Positions 23,566-36,372 are shown, counted from the first letter of the stretch. The stretch is 64,000 nucleotides of DNA from Chloranthus sessilifolius (GCA_021018995.1 CM037596.1:13901501-13965500), one strand, 5' to 3'. Numbers and translations: made by a program. The notes: generated by a model not told the origin, from the letters alone.

Positions 23566-25085
23566 GTGTGTAAGTATTTGCTTCTTAAATTGCTTCCTTC
23601 TGTAATTAATGACTCCCTCAAATAAAAGCGCGCGTCACTATCCCACAACTTTATAAGTAAAACCTGTTGACAAGTTACAAGCATACAGGGGAAATTTTTT
23701 TTCCTCTCAATCTTTCACACAATAGATCTTGTGATCATATGGCTATCCTCAGGTGGTCGGATGATCCCATATGGCACACATCCAAAAAATGGACGTAATC
23801 AAAGCATACCATCAAATATAGTTCACTGCAACTTTTTGGGATCGGCCACATGGAGTAAACATCTGACCGTTAGATGGTTGGCTCATGATCTCAAGCTCAA
23901 TTGTGTGGAAGCTTGGGATGAAAAATGATCTCCATCCCGTAATTTGAAACAATCAACAAATTTTAATTTTTCCTCTATTAATGTGAGCTGGCTGTAACAT
24001 AAAAGTGGTGTGGTAGTAACACCAGCCCAAATAAATTGAAAGAACCTTTTTGCCCTTTTGGCTAGTAGATGGAAAATAAGTGAAAAGACCTTTTTGGCCT
24101 CTTGGGAAGGTGAGATTGACACGCTTCGTGGTTGGCCTCTACACCAAATCTTAGCTCACATCCAAAATATTCAATGTCCTATGCCAGGTTATTATATTGT
24201 GCTCTTCAAAACAACAAAATTACAGTGCTTCTTTTTCTAAAACTGCCAAAGAACAATCCAACGGTCTCAATTACCTCAAAGGCACATCGTCCCACGTGTA
24301 GTGTAATATTATTTCTCTTTAATAATTATTATATTTCCTTCAAAAAAGCTCTCTTTTCCCAATTTCCATCTTCCCAATACAATAGAATATCTAGAACGTC
24401 CATCTGATCCAATGGTGCACCCAGAGTATATGCTCGACCCAACTCAATTAGAGTCTTTTCATTTTTATCGATTTTGTAAATTTTTGTAAATAAAATATGA
24501 GTCAGGTCGGCCAATTCGACCCGATTTTTGTTTGAGTCCACCCAGCCCGATCCGAAGGTCGGGTTGGATGTTTCATACCAGACCTGAAGGATCAAGCATA
24601 AACCGGCCTATGCATTTTGAGTGGTGGAGATGGCGTGAGTTTCCAATTTCACTCCCTATAAATAATGGTAACCTAATATTAAAAGCTATTGTAGGAAGGG
24701 TACCTCTATACTAGCGTTCACATAATCTCCGAAAGCCCTCACGTGTGAATCATTCATTACTTTGGATCATATAATAAAGATATTTTTTCAACCTTGGATC
24801 TTGAGATCATAGATCAATGACATATATAGATGCCAATTATTTGAAGATTGATTTTGTGGAAGATTGGAGAGAAACACGATATCAATCACTGGGTCAAAAT
24901 AATCAATAATTTTAAAAGAATTTTTGGTGTAGGCACCGTCATCAGAGATTGCGTGTGCACTAATAGAAGTAACCGTCGTCCGAATCGTTGGCGCTTCTCT
25001 TGGTCAAAATAAATAACCTAAGCACTGTGAGCACAAAGGACGGTGGATAAGTCCGTTTCTCTTTATAAAATCGGTCAAACCTTGT

Positions 25086-25086
<1 letters not shown>
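23566..25086. other. no gene recognised
   Basis: AT-rich sequence with many stops. I see no conserved protein motif, tRNA, or clear transposon terminus here. Confidence 0.4.
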
Positions 25087-25126
<40 letters not shown>

Positions 25127-25525
25127 AGAGAGAGAGCCATTAGTTACACAAGTTCTTTAAGTGATAGGACCGAATTTAAAAGAAAAACTTATAAGTTTGG
25201 CGACTTCTACTATGTGAAAACACCATCTAAGTCGTTTGATTTGAAGACTGTGATTTGAATATATTAATTATAAGAGATTATAATAAAATATAATTTTTAT
25301 TATTTAATTAAATTGAGTCAAAGACTATTATATAATTCAACAGTTGACTACAATAGATCATATGACAAATGTTTTGCTCCAATTTTATGTACCAAAGATC
25401 TAAGATCATGAATTTCAATTAAGACGGCCCATGTTGCATTTTTACATATTACATGTCCCTAAAATACCAAGTCTTTCTTTAAATTCGGTGCAATCACTTG
25501 AAAAACGTGTGCAAGTAATAACTCC

Positions 25526-25580
<55 letters not shown>
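25087..25580. repeat. two microsatellites and second copy of the 200 bp dispersed segment
   Basis: (TA)n then (GA)n lies at about 25087..25135, and (AT)n then (GA)n at about 25526..25580. Between them, at 25315..25520, is the second copy of the segment also found at 22685..22890. Confidence 0.75.
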
Positions 25581-25582
<2 letters not shown>

Positions 25583-25830
25583 TCGGGGATATGCGCTCGG
25601 GCGTAGAGATATCTCTGTGTCTATTGATACGGGCACGATACGTAGCACATTTTTATGAAGTGATGGATGACATGGGGCCCATTTTACTAATTAGGGTTAA
25701 ACTTTTAAAATATTTTAAAAATTATATTCCCTTTCAGTCATCATTCTTGACTTACTTTTTCAAATATATTTTACTTAAAAAATGTGGACGCACGGAAGCG
25801 AAACACTAGCACCTTAGTAGTGAAGCGCAG
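25581..25830 (+). repeat. foldback-repeat family, copy B (left arm)
   Basis: This starts just after a (GA)n tract with CGGGCGTAGAGATATCTCTG, passes GGGTTAAACTTTTAAAATA, and ends in the GC-rich core at GAAGCGCAG, where an LTR element begins (25831). The other part of the same element resumes at 32780 with CTGACACCCTAGTAGAGAAG, matching the uninterrupted core of copy D. B and C are therefore two parts of one interrupted element. Confidence 0.72.
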
Positions 25831-26794
25831 TGTCACGGGGGTGCTGCCCGACACCGGCTATTACACCCGTGCGATGCCTCGATGCCGTGTGCAACAAGGC
25901 CAGCATACCCAACCATCACTCTGATACCACCCGCCTAGAAGAAGGAAACTTTCGTTCATAATTATCTTCTTACGAGGCCTACTATTCATCGCATTGTGCC
26001 CCTTACGACACCCATGCTCGCACCTCTGTGCCTCGCTTGGCCTACTCAAGCTTCACCCTCGTGTGGTACTTCGCTTCGCAACAGTGGCATGCAACTCTTC
26101 ATGTCGTCCCAATTCAATATAATTCGCCGATATACCAAACCAAGCCCACCATCGTGTACGTTCCTCGTTACTAACACACGTCTGCATCCGACCCTCAGCT
26201 ATCGTGCACTACTGTGTCCCACGTAGCCCCCGAGTGCCTCCCTCATTGCACATTCAAGTGCACCGCGGCTCGTAGTTCGGGGCTATATGGCAATTTTACT
26301 TTGGGTGACACACGACATTGCCGAAGCATCGTCCTAGGCCCACCCTTTCAGCCCTAGGAAATTACTGCGCACCCTTTAGTGCTGTATGGCTCTTGTGTGT
26401 AGGGGAATAGCTCCACAACTCCCTTCCCCTAAATATGGTCTAAACACCACCTCAAGCCATCCAGGGGGAAAACCTCAAATGTATTAATTTGACATACCAC
26501 TATGATACACGGACTCGTTCCGTTGCACATAGTTTCATTCTCCACACCAACATGCCCCCTGAGACCAGCTTCCATGCCCCATGCGTGTTTAGTCATCGCA
26601 CTAGATCCTCACCTAGCTCGAGTCACCGTCGCACCATACATTGGGGAACACATAAGTGCCGCAAAGCCTCGTACCTCTGTGCTCACGTGCCACACTCCTA
26701 GCACCAAGGCTTGACGTCTTACCTGCTAACCAACCAACCGGTTCCAAGGCCCTCACGCCTTCCTGCTGCTATCCCGAGTATTGACCCCATCACA
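25831..26794 (-). repeat. 3' LTR of the non-coding LTR element
   Basis: On the minus strand it runs TGTGATGGGGTC...GTGACA. It shares with the second LTR the words CACCCGTGCGATGCCT, CATCACTCTGAT, CTAGGAAACCACTACG-like and CACTCCTAGCACCAAGG. It also shows how the site of the hAT insertion looked before insertion (near 26713). Confidence 0.75.
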
Positions 26795-27579
26795 TCCTCT
26801 ACCACTCCATAATGTCAACGTCCTCGTTGACGCCATTATCACAGTGGAATGACCCTGCCAACTCCTCCCAACCTGTTAATGTCAACACGCTCGCATGCTA
26901 ACACCCAATATCTAGCCCCGAGGTTTGGCCCCTCTCCGCTAGTTCAAACTTAGCTCCATCCGCATTTCACTCGACATGAAGCTAGCTTTACCTACGAATA
27001 AGCAACACACTGATTCTTCACGCTTGGCCCATATCAGCGCTATTACTCACTATGTCATGCACCAAGCATTTAGCTTCACCATATTCAGCTTCTGCAACAC
27101 CTCGATACCTCAGCCCTGTCTTCACCACTTTGTTCCTCAAGCTCTCCTTCGGTTTGCCCTAGTTCTTAGGTCCTCACCTTCCCACCAGCTCCCCAGCGTC
27201 TCCCATCTCGGATTCACCTGGTTCTTCAGTCTCAAGATCCTCACCTCTTAACTAGCTATGAGATGTTGCATGTCCTCTTGGCACCACATCGTGTGCCCCG
27301 CTGGCACCAAGATGTCACGTGCCCTCTTAGCACTACATCGCGTGTTTACTTAACACCATGTCTTGTCATCTTATTAAGAACGATCTGGCTTCAAGATGTC
27401 GCGTGCCCTCTTGGCACCATATCGCATGTCCTGCTGACACTAAGATGTCGCGTGCCCTATTGGCACCACATCGTGTGTTCTCTTGACACCAAGATATCGT
27501 GTGCCCTCTTGATACTATATCGCATGTCCTCTTGACACTAAATCGCCTCATTCTGATCGAACTTGGCTCTGATACCATC
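26795..27579 (-). repeat. internal region with tandem GATGTCGCGTGCCC repeats
   Basis: At about 27265..27545 units of roughly 50-60 bp built from CATCGTGTGCCCTCTTGGCACC and CAAGATGTCGCGTGCCC-type words follow each other five or six times. The remainder is pyrimidine-rich with no protein motif. A Met-tRNA primer-site match TGGTATCAGAGCC lies at its right end (about 27565..27577, minus), two bases from the LTR end CCTCCCTGACA. Confidence 0.7.
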
Positions 27580-28226
27580 TGTCAGGGAGGCGCAGCCCAG
27601 TACCGGCTACCACACCCGTGCGATGCCTAGATGCAACGTGTAAAGAAGCCAGCCTACCTAACCATCACTCTGATATCACCCGCCTAGAGTACGAGAATTC
27701 TCGTACATGATTACCTTCTTCCGAGGCCTACCATTTATCGCATTGTGCCCCTTACGACCCCCATGCTCACACCTCTATGCCTCGCTTGGCCTGCTCAACC
27801 TTCACCCTTGCGTGACATACGACATTGTCGAAGCAACGTCGTAGGCCCACCCTTTCAGGCCTAGGAAACCACTACGCACCCTTCAGTGCTGTATAGCCTC
27901 TCGTGTGTAGAGGAATAGCTCCACAGTTCCCTTTCCCCAAGTATGGTCTAAACACTATTTCAAGCTATCCAACAGGAAAACCTCAAAGGTATTGGTTTGA
28001 CATACCACTATGACACACAGACTCCTTTCGTGGCACACAATGTCATCCTCTACACCAACATGCCCCCTGAGACCAGCTTCCACACCCTACACGCGTCTAG
28101 TCGCCACACTGGATCCTCACCTAGCTCGAGTCACCGTCACATTATACATTGAGGAATACGCATGCGTCGTAAGGCCTCGTGCCTCCGCGGTCTCGCGTCA
28201 CACTCCTAGCACCAAGGTCTGACACC
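27580..28226 (-). repeat. 5' LTR, inner part (rest at 32704..32779)
   Basis: The LTR is split by the hAT at 28227..32695. Its outer end resumes at 32704 with CTACCTACTAGCCAACC and ends at 32779 with CCCGCTACA, matching 26722..26794 in the other LTR. Confidence 0.75.
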
Positions 28227-28499
28227 CAGTGGCAGAACCAGGATTCTCATCTAGGCGGGGCGCAAAATGAATTAGAGATGAATTTTGTATAATGAATATA
28301 AATTTAAACTAATTTATATTATAAAATATAATTTTCATTAAAATTATATAAAAAAAAGAAATTTTTAACAATGAGACATTGACAATTGTATATCATTCAT
28401 CTACAAAAAAATCAAACTTTGAATCCATTGTCAATTGTAAAGAAAATTTCTTTTAAGGTAATTGTCCTCGACGATTTGTCATCTTCTGAAAGTAATTAG

Positions 28500-30890
28500 C
28501 AATTGTATCATTATCGAGTCTATCAAATATATCTTTCTCAATGTATGTAATCAAACAGTCACTCATTAATCCATCTCCCTTTGTTATGAAGTCTATTCTT
28601 CATAATATGCATAGCAGAAAATACTCTCTCAATAGTAGCAGTGGCGACCGGAAGAACTAATGCTAGAGTTATGAGCAAATAAATCAAATCATACATAACG
28701 TGTTTTTTCGTCTCTACCAGCTTCTTCGTAAGGTCACTAATACCCTTCAAATAAAAAAAATTTCATTTGAACACATGTCCATAACAAACATTTTAAGCTG
28801 ACCTCTAAGAGCCAACCGATCTACTTCTGAAAATTCAAGTGGATAAAATTGTGCGAGACACATTAACTTTTGCTCGTCAAAAGCTAAAAATGATTTTGAA
28901 GGATTGAAGCAAGCCATATAAAGTAGCAATTCAATGTTTACTTCAATAAAACAATGATTAAGCTCTTGAAGTTGCATATCAATGACAGTATAGAAGAACT
29001 CAACCCGATAGTGGTGTAGATTTGTGATTTCTTCAGCCCTACGACGTAGTCGTCCATGCACTACAAAATTTTCATTCATATTTGGAACAATAATATTTTA
29101 CTCATTACAGAATCAGGATAGAACCTCATTCATTATCCCTAATTTCTTATAATCTTCGCTTTGTTAATTCAACCAAATGCATGACATTCACAATGTCCTA
29201 ATCTTTTCATTGCGACGCCTTTGATAGATCTCAAGTGACTAACAAAATCTCCTTCATTACATGTAGAGTGAATGCAAAGTCAAAAGTGTACATGAAATCC
29301 AATAAAGAACTTGCTTTAGCTCTTTATAGTATAAGCTCGCCATCTTCATCGATAAACTCAAGTACTTTAATCACGGCAGGGTACATGACAATTAAGTTTA
29401 GCAATGAATCTAAATGTGTGCTCCAACGTATTTCACTAGCCCTTTTAAGACTGGTTTCTTGATTACGGCCTTTTCAAGTCGAGGTTTTACGACTCTCAAG
29501 TGCTTTCTTCACATTTTCAGCTTGTTTCTCTCTCGAAAATCCTTCTGTTTACATGAGCTGCCAACCATATTCACTATAAGAGCGACTAATTCAAAGAAGG
29601 TTGCAACTGGTTTGTAATTTTGTGCAACAGTGACAATTATTAACTGAAGTTGATGTGCAAAACAATGAATATAAAATGCAGATTCATTTTCTTTCCAAAA
29701 AAGCGCTTTGAGTCCATTGAATTCACCTTGCATGTTACTTGCGACATCATATCCTTGATCACGTATTCTTGTAATACTCAAGTTATGCTTAGAAAGTAGT
29801 TCTTCAATTCTTTTCTTAAGTGATATAGCAGAGGTTTCAAGAACATGTACAAGTCCTATGACATGCTCAATCACAAAACCTCGCTTATCTACATATCGTA
29901 TTACAACAACCATCTGTTCTTTGATAGATATATCACGAGACTCATCAACTAACAGTGAGAAGAAAGCGTCTCCAAGATCATGGAAGATCACTCTTGTAGT
30001 TGCATTACACATGCTTGAACAATCTCTTTCTAAATCTTAGGTGATGTTAACTGTAAATTTTCGGGAGCATTGCTCAGCACAACTCTCTTAATCTCTTCGT
30101 TATGAATGGAAAGAAAATTCAACAGTTGATGAAAGTTTTCTTTATTTATTAAATCCTCTTATTCATCATGACCATGAAAAGCCAACCCTTGACGAAGGAG
30201 AAATCGTATGCAATCAATCGATGCATACAAACAAGCTTTGTAATCTAATTTTTCTTGTTCAGTATGCTTATCGAAAACAGTCTCTATGTGTTACACCTGA
30301 TTTAAAAGATTTTCACACATCACATAAGCTTGATAATGAGCACTATTAGGTCTTCCAACATGAGTGTTTAATCTCTCTTTTCTCTTTCACTTCTAAAACC
30401 TTCACTAACAAATTGCTAACCACCCCTTTGTCATCCTCTATCCGATTTAAATAGATAGCAATACTAGCAATATGCAGCATCTTTCTCTATGCTATATTTT
30501 AACCAACCACTGAAGTCGTCAAACCACTCGGGATTAAACTGAAGAAACCCATTTAAAAATTTCGTTCGAGGAAAATTATATTCTTTGGGTTGAAAATGAC
30601 CCTTCTGTAAATAAGCTCTTCTTATCTTTTCTTGTACATTAGGATGGTAACTTGAAATCTTAGGACGCACACCTGGATCTGCTGGAAGATTTGTCAAGTC
30701 AACATTTATATTTGTCTGCACTGGCGCACACGTAGTTCCGCCACTTTCAACATTTCTACGTTATGTGTGAGGTTGTACTCCATCACAAACTTCACTTTCT
30801 TTGGCAGAAGGCGACACTTGTTCAAATGTTTTCTCTCTCAATGAAGGCGGCGCTAGTTCAGATGCTTTCTTAAAATATCTGTGCATTACT
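28500..30890 (-). pseudogene. hAT transposase (zf-TTF, DUF4371, dimerisation), broken
   Basis: The transposase would cut and join DNA at the element ends. Blocks in order on the minus strand are as follows. An N-terminal TTF-type region is at 30464..30721 (PKISSYHPNVQEKIRRAYL, FNPEWFDDFSGWLKYS). A DUF4371/RNase H-like core is at 29509..30012 (FFSLLVDESRDISIKEQMV, IRDQGYDVASNMQGEFNGL, HCFAHQLQL). A middle block is at 28747..29079. The hAT C-terminal dimerisation region is at 28559..28750 (LVLPVATATIERVFSAM, IMKNRLHNK). The D of LVDESRD and the D of GYDVASNM are kept. Blocks lie in different frames with stops between them, so the gene is dead. From 30890 to 32200 there is AT-rich upstream sequence without coding signal. 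Confidence 0.85.
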
Positions 30891-32219
30891 GGGTCAATAA
30901 ACAAAATATGCAAATTAGTCCTTCATATGCTCATTGTATATGGCATATCTATATTTTAAGCCTCAACTTACATCAAAACATCAAATTTGTCTCTTTAGGG
31001 CTTTAAGTTTAGGGATTTCCGAATTAGGGAATTAGGATTTAGGACTTAGGCATGCGAGGCTGAGAAAGTGCTTTCGAAATTAGGGGATTTTAACTTTTTA
31101 AGTAAAGGGGCCAACTCTCCTGACAGTCATGTAAGCACTAAAATGGTATTTAAATGATCTTACCCCATCAATGGTTTAAGATGTAGGTGATCCGAACCAT
31201 TAGGCATTTAACATGTGAAATCTAGGTCGTCCTAGGATCCAAGAGACATCCAGACATCTAAAATAATTCCTATATTATGGCAACTCAAAGACAAAAATAA
31301 AACTAAACCAAAAAATTGGTGCACTTTAACTTTAACCATCGAAAAAAGGAACAATGGTTTAAGATGTGGGTGATTCATACCATCAAAGTGATAGATCATA
31401 GAATGAAGTGCAACAAGCCTAAAAATAGTGCTTTATGGAGAGATTTAGACCATTGGATCTATGGACTATGACGTTCACAAATCTGATGATCAAAATGCAA
31501 TTAGCACTTGCAAAAAGAAAGTAATAAAAAAATAAAAAATAAAAACTTGCTCAAATTCAGCTGGTAAACAAAACACAGGTTTCAACTGCACAGTTAATGG
31601 ATATAATCTCTAATATAAAAACATAACCCTAATCAGATTCATTCAAGCCTATAACAAAAAACCTATAACAAAACCCATATTAGATTCATTCAAGCTTATA
31701 ATAAAACCCATATGAGATTCATTCAAGCCTATAAAAAAAAATCACATTCCAATTTCAGCTCAATTGATTATAAATAACAATAAAAAATAAAAAAACTAAG
31801 CTGCACAATTCATCAATTAAAATCAAACAAAAAAGTAAAATTTTCAAACCCAGATCAGATTCACTCTTTTCAAACAAAACCCAGATTTTATCTTAAGCAG
31901 TTATGCTCATTCATCTAAATAGGAGACAACAAAGGAGAGCAAAAGAATACCCTAATTAAAATAAAAAAATAAGTATTTACATAATCCGAATTGGGTCAAA
32001 AGCAGTCGAATTAGCCCCATATAGTCAACAAGACAATAATCAACATTGTAGAAAATTTCAAACTTAATATTGAATTATTTAAGAAAAATCTATATAAATA
32101 AATAATAAAAAAAGCAAAGGAATTGAATGAAAAAAAATAAAAAATTTAATAATACTTAGGAAAAGAGAAAGAGGGATTACTGATTAGTGATTACTCACTT
32201 ACTTGAAAGTTGCAAATGG

Positions 32220-32480
32220 CTTGGAGATGGACTGATGGAGACTTGGAGAGTTGGAGATGGAGTCGGACTGTCGGAGACTTGAGTTGGAGTCGGACTGTCG
32301 GAGACTTGGAGTCTTGCAATTGCAGAGGAATGGATGCCTAATAGACTTGGAGTTGGAGTCTCTTGCAGAGGATGATTATTGCCTAATAGACTTGGAGTTG
32401 GATAATAGATTTGGAGTTGGAGTTGGAGGCTTGGACTTGGAGAGTTGGAGTTGCAGACTTGCAGTCTTGCAGAGGAATAG
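32220..32480. repeat. degenerate GGAGTTGGAGTC tandem repeats near the hAT end
   Basis: Words such as GACTTGGAGTTGGAGTC and GGACTGTCGGAGACTT recur irregularly over 260 bp, producing artefact low-complexity Ser/Pro/Thr reading frames on the minus strand. Position suggests the leader or subterminal region of the hAT. Confidence 0.6.
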
Positions 32481-32779
32481 AGGATGCCTAATCTACTGCC
32501 TGGTTTGGAGCAAGGAAGAAGACAAAGCAGAGAGAAAAGAGGGAGGGAGGGCGCAGGTTTAGGTTTTGAGAGAGGCATATTGGGGAAGTTACCTACTTAG
32601 TAGCTAAGTTTTAAAAAAATAAAATAAAAAGGGAGAGTTTTGGGTTTTGAGTAAGGGCGCTCGCCTGCACAAGCATGCATGTAGTTCCGCCATTGCTAAT
32701 GCCCTACCTACTAGCCAACCAACCAGCTCCAATGGCCCCATGCCTTCCTATTGCTACCCTGAGTATTGACCCCGCTACA

Positions 32780-33156
32780 GCTGACACCCTAGTAGAGAAG
32801 CGCCAACACCCCGGGAGAGAAGCGATGACACTTCCGGTGCGTCGATGCCTCGATATCAAGGTGAAAAAAAAGAGTTTATAATGAAGAACTCTAATATCCC
32901 AAGCGCCGACACTTCGATATCGAGGCGTCAACACCCCAATTTTTTATTTTTTTTGCAACTCGATAGCAAAATGTCAGAATCTCAATATCGAGGCTTCGGT
33001 GCCTCGGCGGTGCTAGCACTTCTCTCCTCGGGGTGTCAACACTTCGCTACCGAGGTGCTAGCGCTTCGCTACCGGGCGCTCATATTTTTTGACTAAAATA
33101 TACCTGAAAAAGTAAGTCTGACACTTTCTTAAGAAAAAGGGAGAAGACAGAAAAAA
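32780..33156 (-). repeat. foldback-repeat family, copy C (core and right arm, first part)
   Basis: This resumes the core broken at 25830 and runs through GATATCGAGGCGTCAACACC and TCGCTACCGAGGTGCTAGCG. It enters the right arm (AAGTAAGTCTGACACTTTC, inverse of the left arm) and stops at 33156, where a solo LTR begins. The rest of the arm is at 36291..36372. Confidence 0.72.
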
Positions 33157-33984
33157 TGTAGCGACCCAAGTTCTCACACTCCTAGATTATGAGATCATAG
33201 GGCATACCATCATATACCATAAAATATAGATTCACAAATTAATACATCATGAGTGCATTAAAGCAGCGGAAGAAAGATTCAATATATACGAAAAGAAAGA
33301 ATTGCATTAAATCTCAAACATAACCACAACCACAACCATAAAAGAAAATTTTCTAATTACCCATATTAAGTCTCTTATTCTAACTCATGTCTATCATAAA
33401 TAACGTCTAAACAGATTAAGAGAACTCTTAGTTATTCATTATTTCATCAATATGTGAACAACATAATATTGAAAAGAAAATAAATAATCATGCTACGAAG
33501 CCCTCATCGCCATCCATCTCTTGTCCTTGAACATCGCGTACAATCTCATCACCATATGCCCATACGTTATCATCAGTAACACCTGTCTCATCTGACTACC
33601 CACATAAAATAGGTGTAAGATAAACTTGTATAGACTAGACATGCTTCACTTTAAGATATTAAAACATAAATCATAGTGCTGAAACAGTTACGAAACTTAC
33701 ATATGTATATGACGAACAAAATTGTAATAGTCTAAACGAGAACATAGCATATAACATGATAGAGATCATTGCATTCAAAAGAAAACAGAAGGAAGGGTCC
33801 CGAGTTCGTGGCCTCGAGCTCCAACTCTGGCCTTGAGATGCCAAATTTATGGCCTCGAGATCCAGCTCGTGGCCTCGAGATACAAAATTTGTAGCCACGA
33901 GATCCAAGTTCATGGCCATGAGTTTGCACACGAAAGTTGTATAGTGCACTCGTGCTTTCATTTTTCGTACTTTAGTTTTATTTT

Positions 33985-34225
33985 TTATCCGTCACTCTCA
34001 AGACGTTGACTTTTTTACTCTGTCTCTCTCAAGACGTTGGGTCTAATATGCCATTATGCATTGTTCATTAGACTCCGTCCCTCCCAAGACGTTGGGCATA
34101 ATCATGCTTATTATTCAATGTTTGTTAGATTCCGTCTCTTTTAAGATGTTGGGTCTAATCATGTTTATTATTCAATATTCGTTAGACTCTGTCCTTCTCA
34201 AGATGTTGGGTCTAATCCAACACGA
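33985..34225. repeat. tandem repeat inside the solo LTR, about 57 bp, four copies
   Basis: Units contain TCTCAAGACGTTGGGTCTAAT and TTATTCAATGTTCGTTAGACTC-like words, in four imperfect copies. Confidence 0.75.
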
Positions 34226-34749
34226 TTATTGCTTAATATTTTTACAATTTTCTTATAGCTTCCTTCATTCAAAATCTTATGTCATTGTGAGATCTAAAAA
34301 AAGTGTAAGAAATACAACATAGTGAACATTCATAGCGTGCACTAATTCTGATCGTAAACATTTATCCTTTATGCAATAACATATATTATTTAAAATAGAA
34401 ATCACATTTAATTCGGTAATTAAATTCTAAAGGAAGGCATGATTTCTCCATACCTTGATCGATCGTAAAAGTTTATCTTCAAGTTTCAATCAGTTTCCTC
34501 ATCACGATGATGAATCTTGACCGATGAGAAGATCACTTGAGAATTAGATGCCGATGGTCTTAGCCATCTTCCAAAAAAAAAAGCTCTAAAAATTTCTTTT
34601 CTTAAGGTTAGAGAATTATCCGGTGTTAAGATAGTACACCATAGAAGAATATTTAAGCTTTTAAATCACAGTCCAAAATAAATGTTCAAAAACCTATCTA
34701 TCAAGGTTCAAACCTCTTACCCTCATGTCTCTAACTCAAGCCTCTAACC

Positions 34750-36089
34750 CATGGATCAAAATCTCGGTCAAAATTTTAAAATTTCCACCGAGACATCTCG
34801 ATTTCGGTCTAAATCGAGACGAAAAAACGTAAATTATTGCCCCCCTTCCGAAAAAATAAAATTATCAACCATAATTTCAAATTATAGGGCGATAAATTCA
34901 AATTATCACCCGATAATATGGAAAATCAAATTATCGGTCGAGACACAATTATTGCAAAAAAATACAAAAAGAATGAAATTAAAACCCAGATTTTGTTAAA
35001 ACCCAGATTTTACAAAAAAACCCTTTCTTTCTTCCTCCTTTTCTCCCTCTTCCGGATTTAGCCATTTTTTCGTCAGAAACTCGTTGGATTTATTCTTTTG
35101 TGACTTGGTTTTCTTTCTCTTCTTCTTCTTCTTCTTCTTTTCTCCTCTCTCTCCTCTCTCTTTCATCTTTTTTTTTTGTCTTGGAAGTTGGAACGAGAGC
35201 CTCTCGTTCCTTTAAACTGAGGGAAGAAGAAGGTCTTGCAAGAGAGGGAAGACCTCTAATAGCGGATTTCTCGATTAAAGGAGATGGTTTTACACTCAAG
35301 GAACTCAAAATAGAGACTGTCAATTCTGCACATCTAAAATCTCTTTCTTTTTCCTTTTTCCTTTTATTTGTCTTGTCTTTTCTCTCTCTTCTAGAGAGAT
35401 GATGATAATGAGGGACAAATGACTAATGACTGTTGTGCCAATAGGTGACACTAGTTTTGTGGCTTGAGCTAGATATGGATAATGTATATATTATCCTTTG
35501 CATTCTTTTTTTAAGAAAAAAATCACTAATTAATCTAAAAAGAGAATGGGCCAATGGGGGTTCTGTTATCGAGTCAGTATCAGTTGCACAGGCCAATGGG
35601 GGTTCTGTTATCAGGTCACATAGATTTTGACCAAGTTAGACACTTCAAAATTTACCTGTGTGGCGGGTCTGGTCTAGTCAGATAAACACACAGATCGGGT
35701 CAACCCAACTTACTTAATTGCACACAAGATTGTGTGGTTGTACATAATCACATAGTTACCAAATATCTAATTGCCATTTTTTTTAAATAATAAAAACCAC
35801 TAATTTTTGAAAATTTCAAGAATTATTCATGATTTTTTCAAAACATACAATATTTTGAAAATTCAAGAATTATTTGAGATTAATTCGCCTCACTAGTGTA
35901 AATATGTGTTCTAATGATGTTAAAGAGTTCAAAAAGAACCAATAAAATAAAGTTCAGTAAAGTTCGGAGCATATTAAAAAAAAAAACCCAAATTTTATCG
36001 AAATTTAGACCGAAATTACTGAAATTTTGACCAATTTATGATTCGCGTCATGACCGAAAATGAAACCGAAACCGAGATTTTGATCTATG
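34750..36089. mobile_element. hAT-type non-autonomous element with 8 bp target duplication
   Basis: A 1340 bp unit starts CATGGATCAAAATCTCGG and ends CCGAGATTTTGATCTATG. It is flanked by perfect CTCTAACC on both sides (34742..34749 and 36090..36097). The inverted ends are of the CATGGGTCAAAAT type used by the full hAT at 40877. The inside has TCGAGACGAAA/TTATCGG words near the left end and a pyrimidine-rich leader-like stretch (35030..35180), but no transposase. Confidence 0.9.
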
Positions 36090-36204
36090 CTCTAACCAAT
36101 AAGATATCACATAACTTATGTCAATTAATTGCAGAAATAAATATAAGAGTTTGAAAGTAAAACAAATATTTTTAATTAAAGCTTTTGAAAATTCTAAGCA
36201 TGCG

Positions 36205-36236
<32 letters not shown>

Positions 36237-36290
36237 AGGCAAATACACAGTAATAAGGTGTATCAACGCAATAAAATTTAGATCATTACA

Positions 36291-36372
36291 AAAGAAGAGA
36301 CTTCTAAAAAAGTCAAGCATGACGACTGAAAGGGAATAGAACTTTTAAAATATTTTAAAAGTTTAACCCTAA
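36291..36372 (-). repeat. foldback-repeat family, end of copy C right arm
   Basis: AAGAGACTTCTAAAAAAGTC, GACTGAAAGGGAAT and CTTTTAAAATATTTTAAAAG match the right arm of copy D (36800..36870) and continue the arm broken at 33156. It then abuts copy D without a spacer. Confidence 0.68.

Larger units (their letters stand above)
28227..32695 (-). mobile_element. hAT transposon (TTF/DUF4371 type), 4.5 kb, decayed
   Basis: The ends are CAGTGGCAGAACCAGG at 28227 and GTAGTTCCGCCATTG at 32695, imperfect inverted repeats of the CAGTGGCGGAACC type typical of this hAT group. Flanking 8 bp are CTGACACC (28219..28226) and CTAATGCC (32696..32703): five of eight match and all three differences are transitions, as expected of an old duplication. 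The host LTR copy at 26713 shows the site without the element. The transposase gene is on the minus strand. Confidence 0.87.
25831..32779 (-). mobile_element. short LTR retroelement without coding capacity, interrupted by a hAT
   Basis: On the minus strand a 5' LTR (outer part 32779..32704, then 28226..27580 after the inserted hAT) is followed by a primer site (about 27565..27577). A 0.79 kb internal region, a purine-rich tract (about 26795..26808, GGAGTGGTAGAGGA) and a 3' LTR (26794..25831) complete it. Both LTRs have TG...CA ends and read the same from CCCGTGCGATGCC to GAGTATTGACCCC. No gag or pol is seen, so this is a TRIM/LARD-like passenger element. It is a fossil with diverged LTRs. A clean 5 bp target duplication is not visible. 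Confidence 0.75.
33157..36290 (+). mobile_element. solo LTR in the foldback arm, itself interrupted by a MITE
   Basis: Starts TGTAGCGACCCAAG and ends GATCATTACA (TG...CA). Removing the MITE at 34750..36089 and its duplicated 8 bp leaves about 1.79 kb. Flanks are AAAAA (33152..33156) and AAAGA (36291..36295). The arm of foldback copy D reads straight across this point, so the insertion is real. The TGTAGCGACCC start is common in plant Ty3-type LTRs. No internal region is seen. Confidence 0.72.

Noticed and set aside
23566-25086. Host gene
   Set aside because: Only short frames with no conserved motif, codon bias or splice pattern.
25996-27535. Several 70-90 codon frames
   Set aside because: They lie in LTR and tandem-repeat sequence of a non-coding LTR element and share no motif with any protein family I recognise.
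32195-32578. 127-codon Ser/Pro/Thr-rich minus-strand frame
   Set aside because: It is produced by low-complexity GGAGTTGGAGTC repeats near the hAT end and its composition follows the repeat unit.
25831-32779. 5 bp target duplication for the short LTR element
   Set aside because: The flanks CGCAG and GCTGA do not match convincingly; the junctions rest on LTR ends and on the foldback comparison instead.
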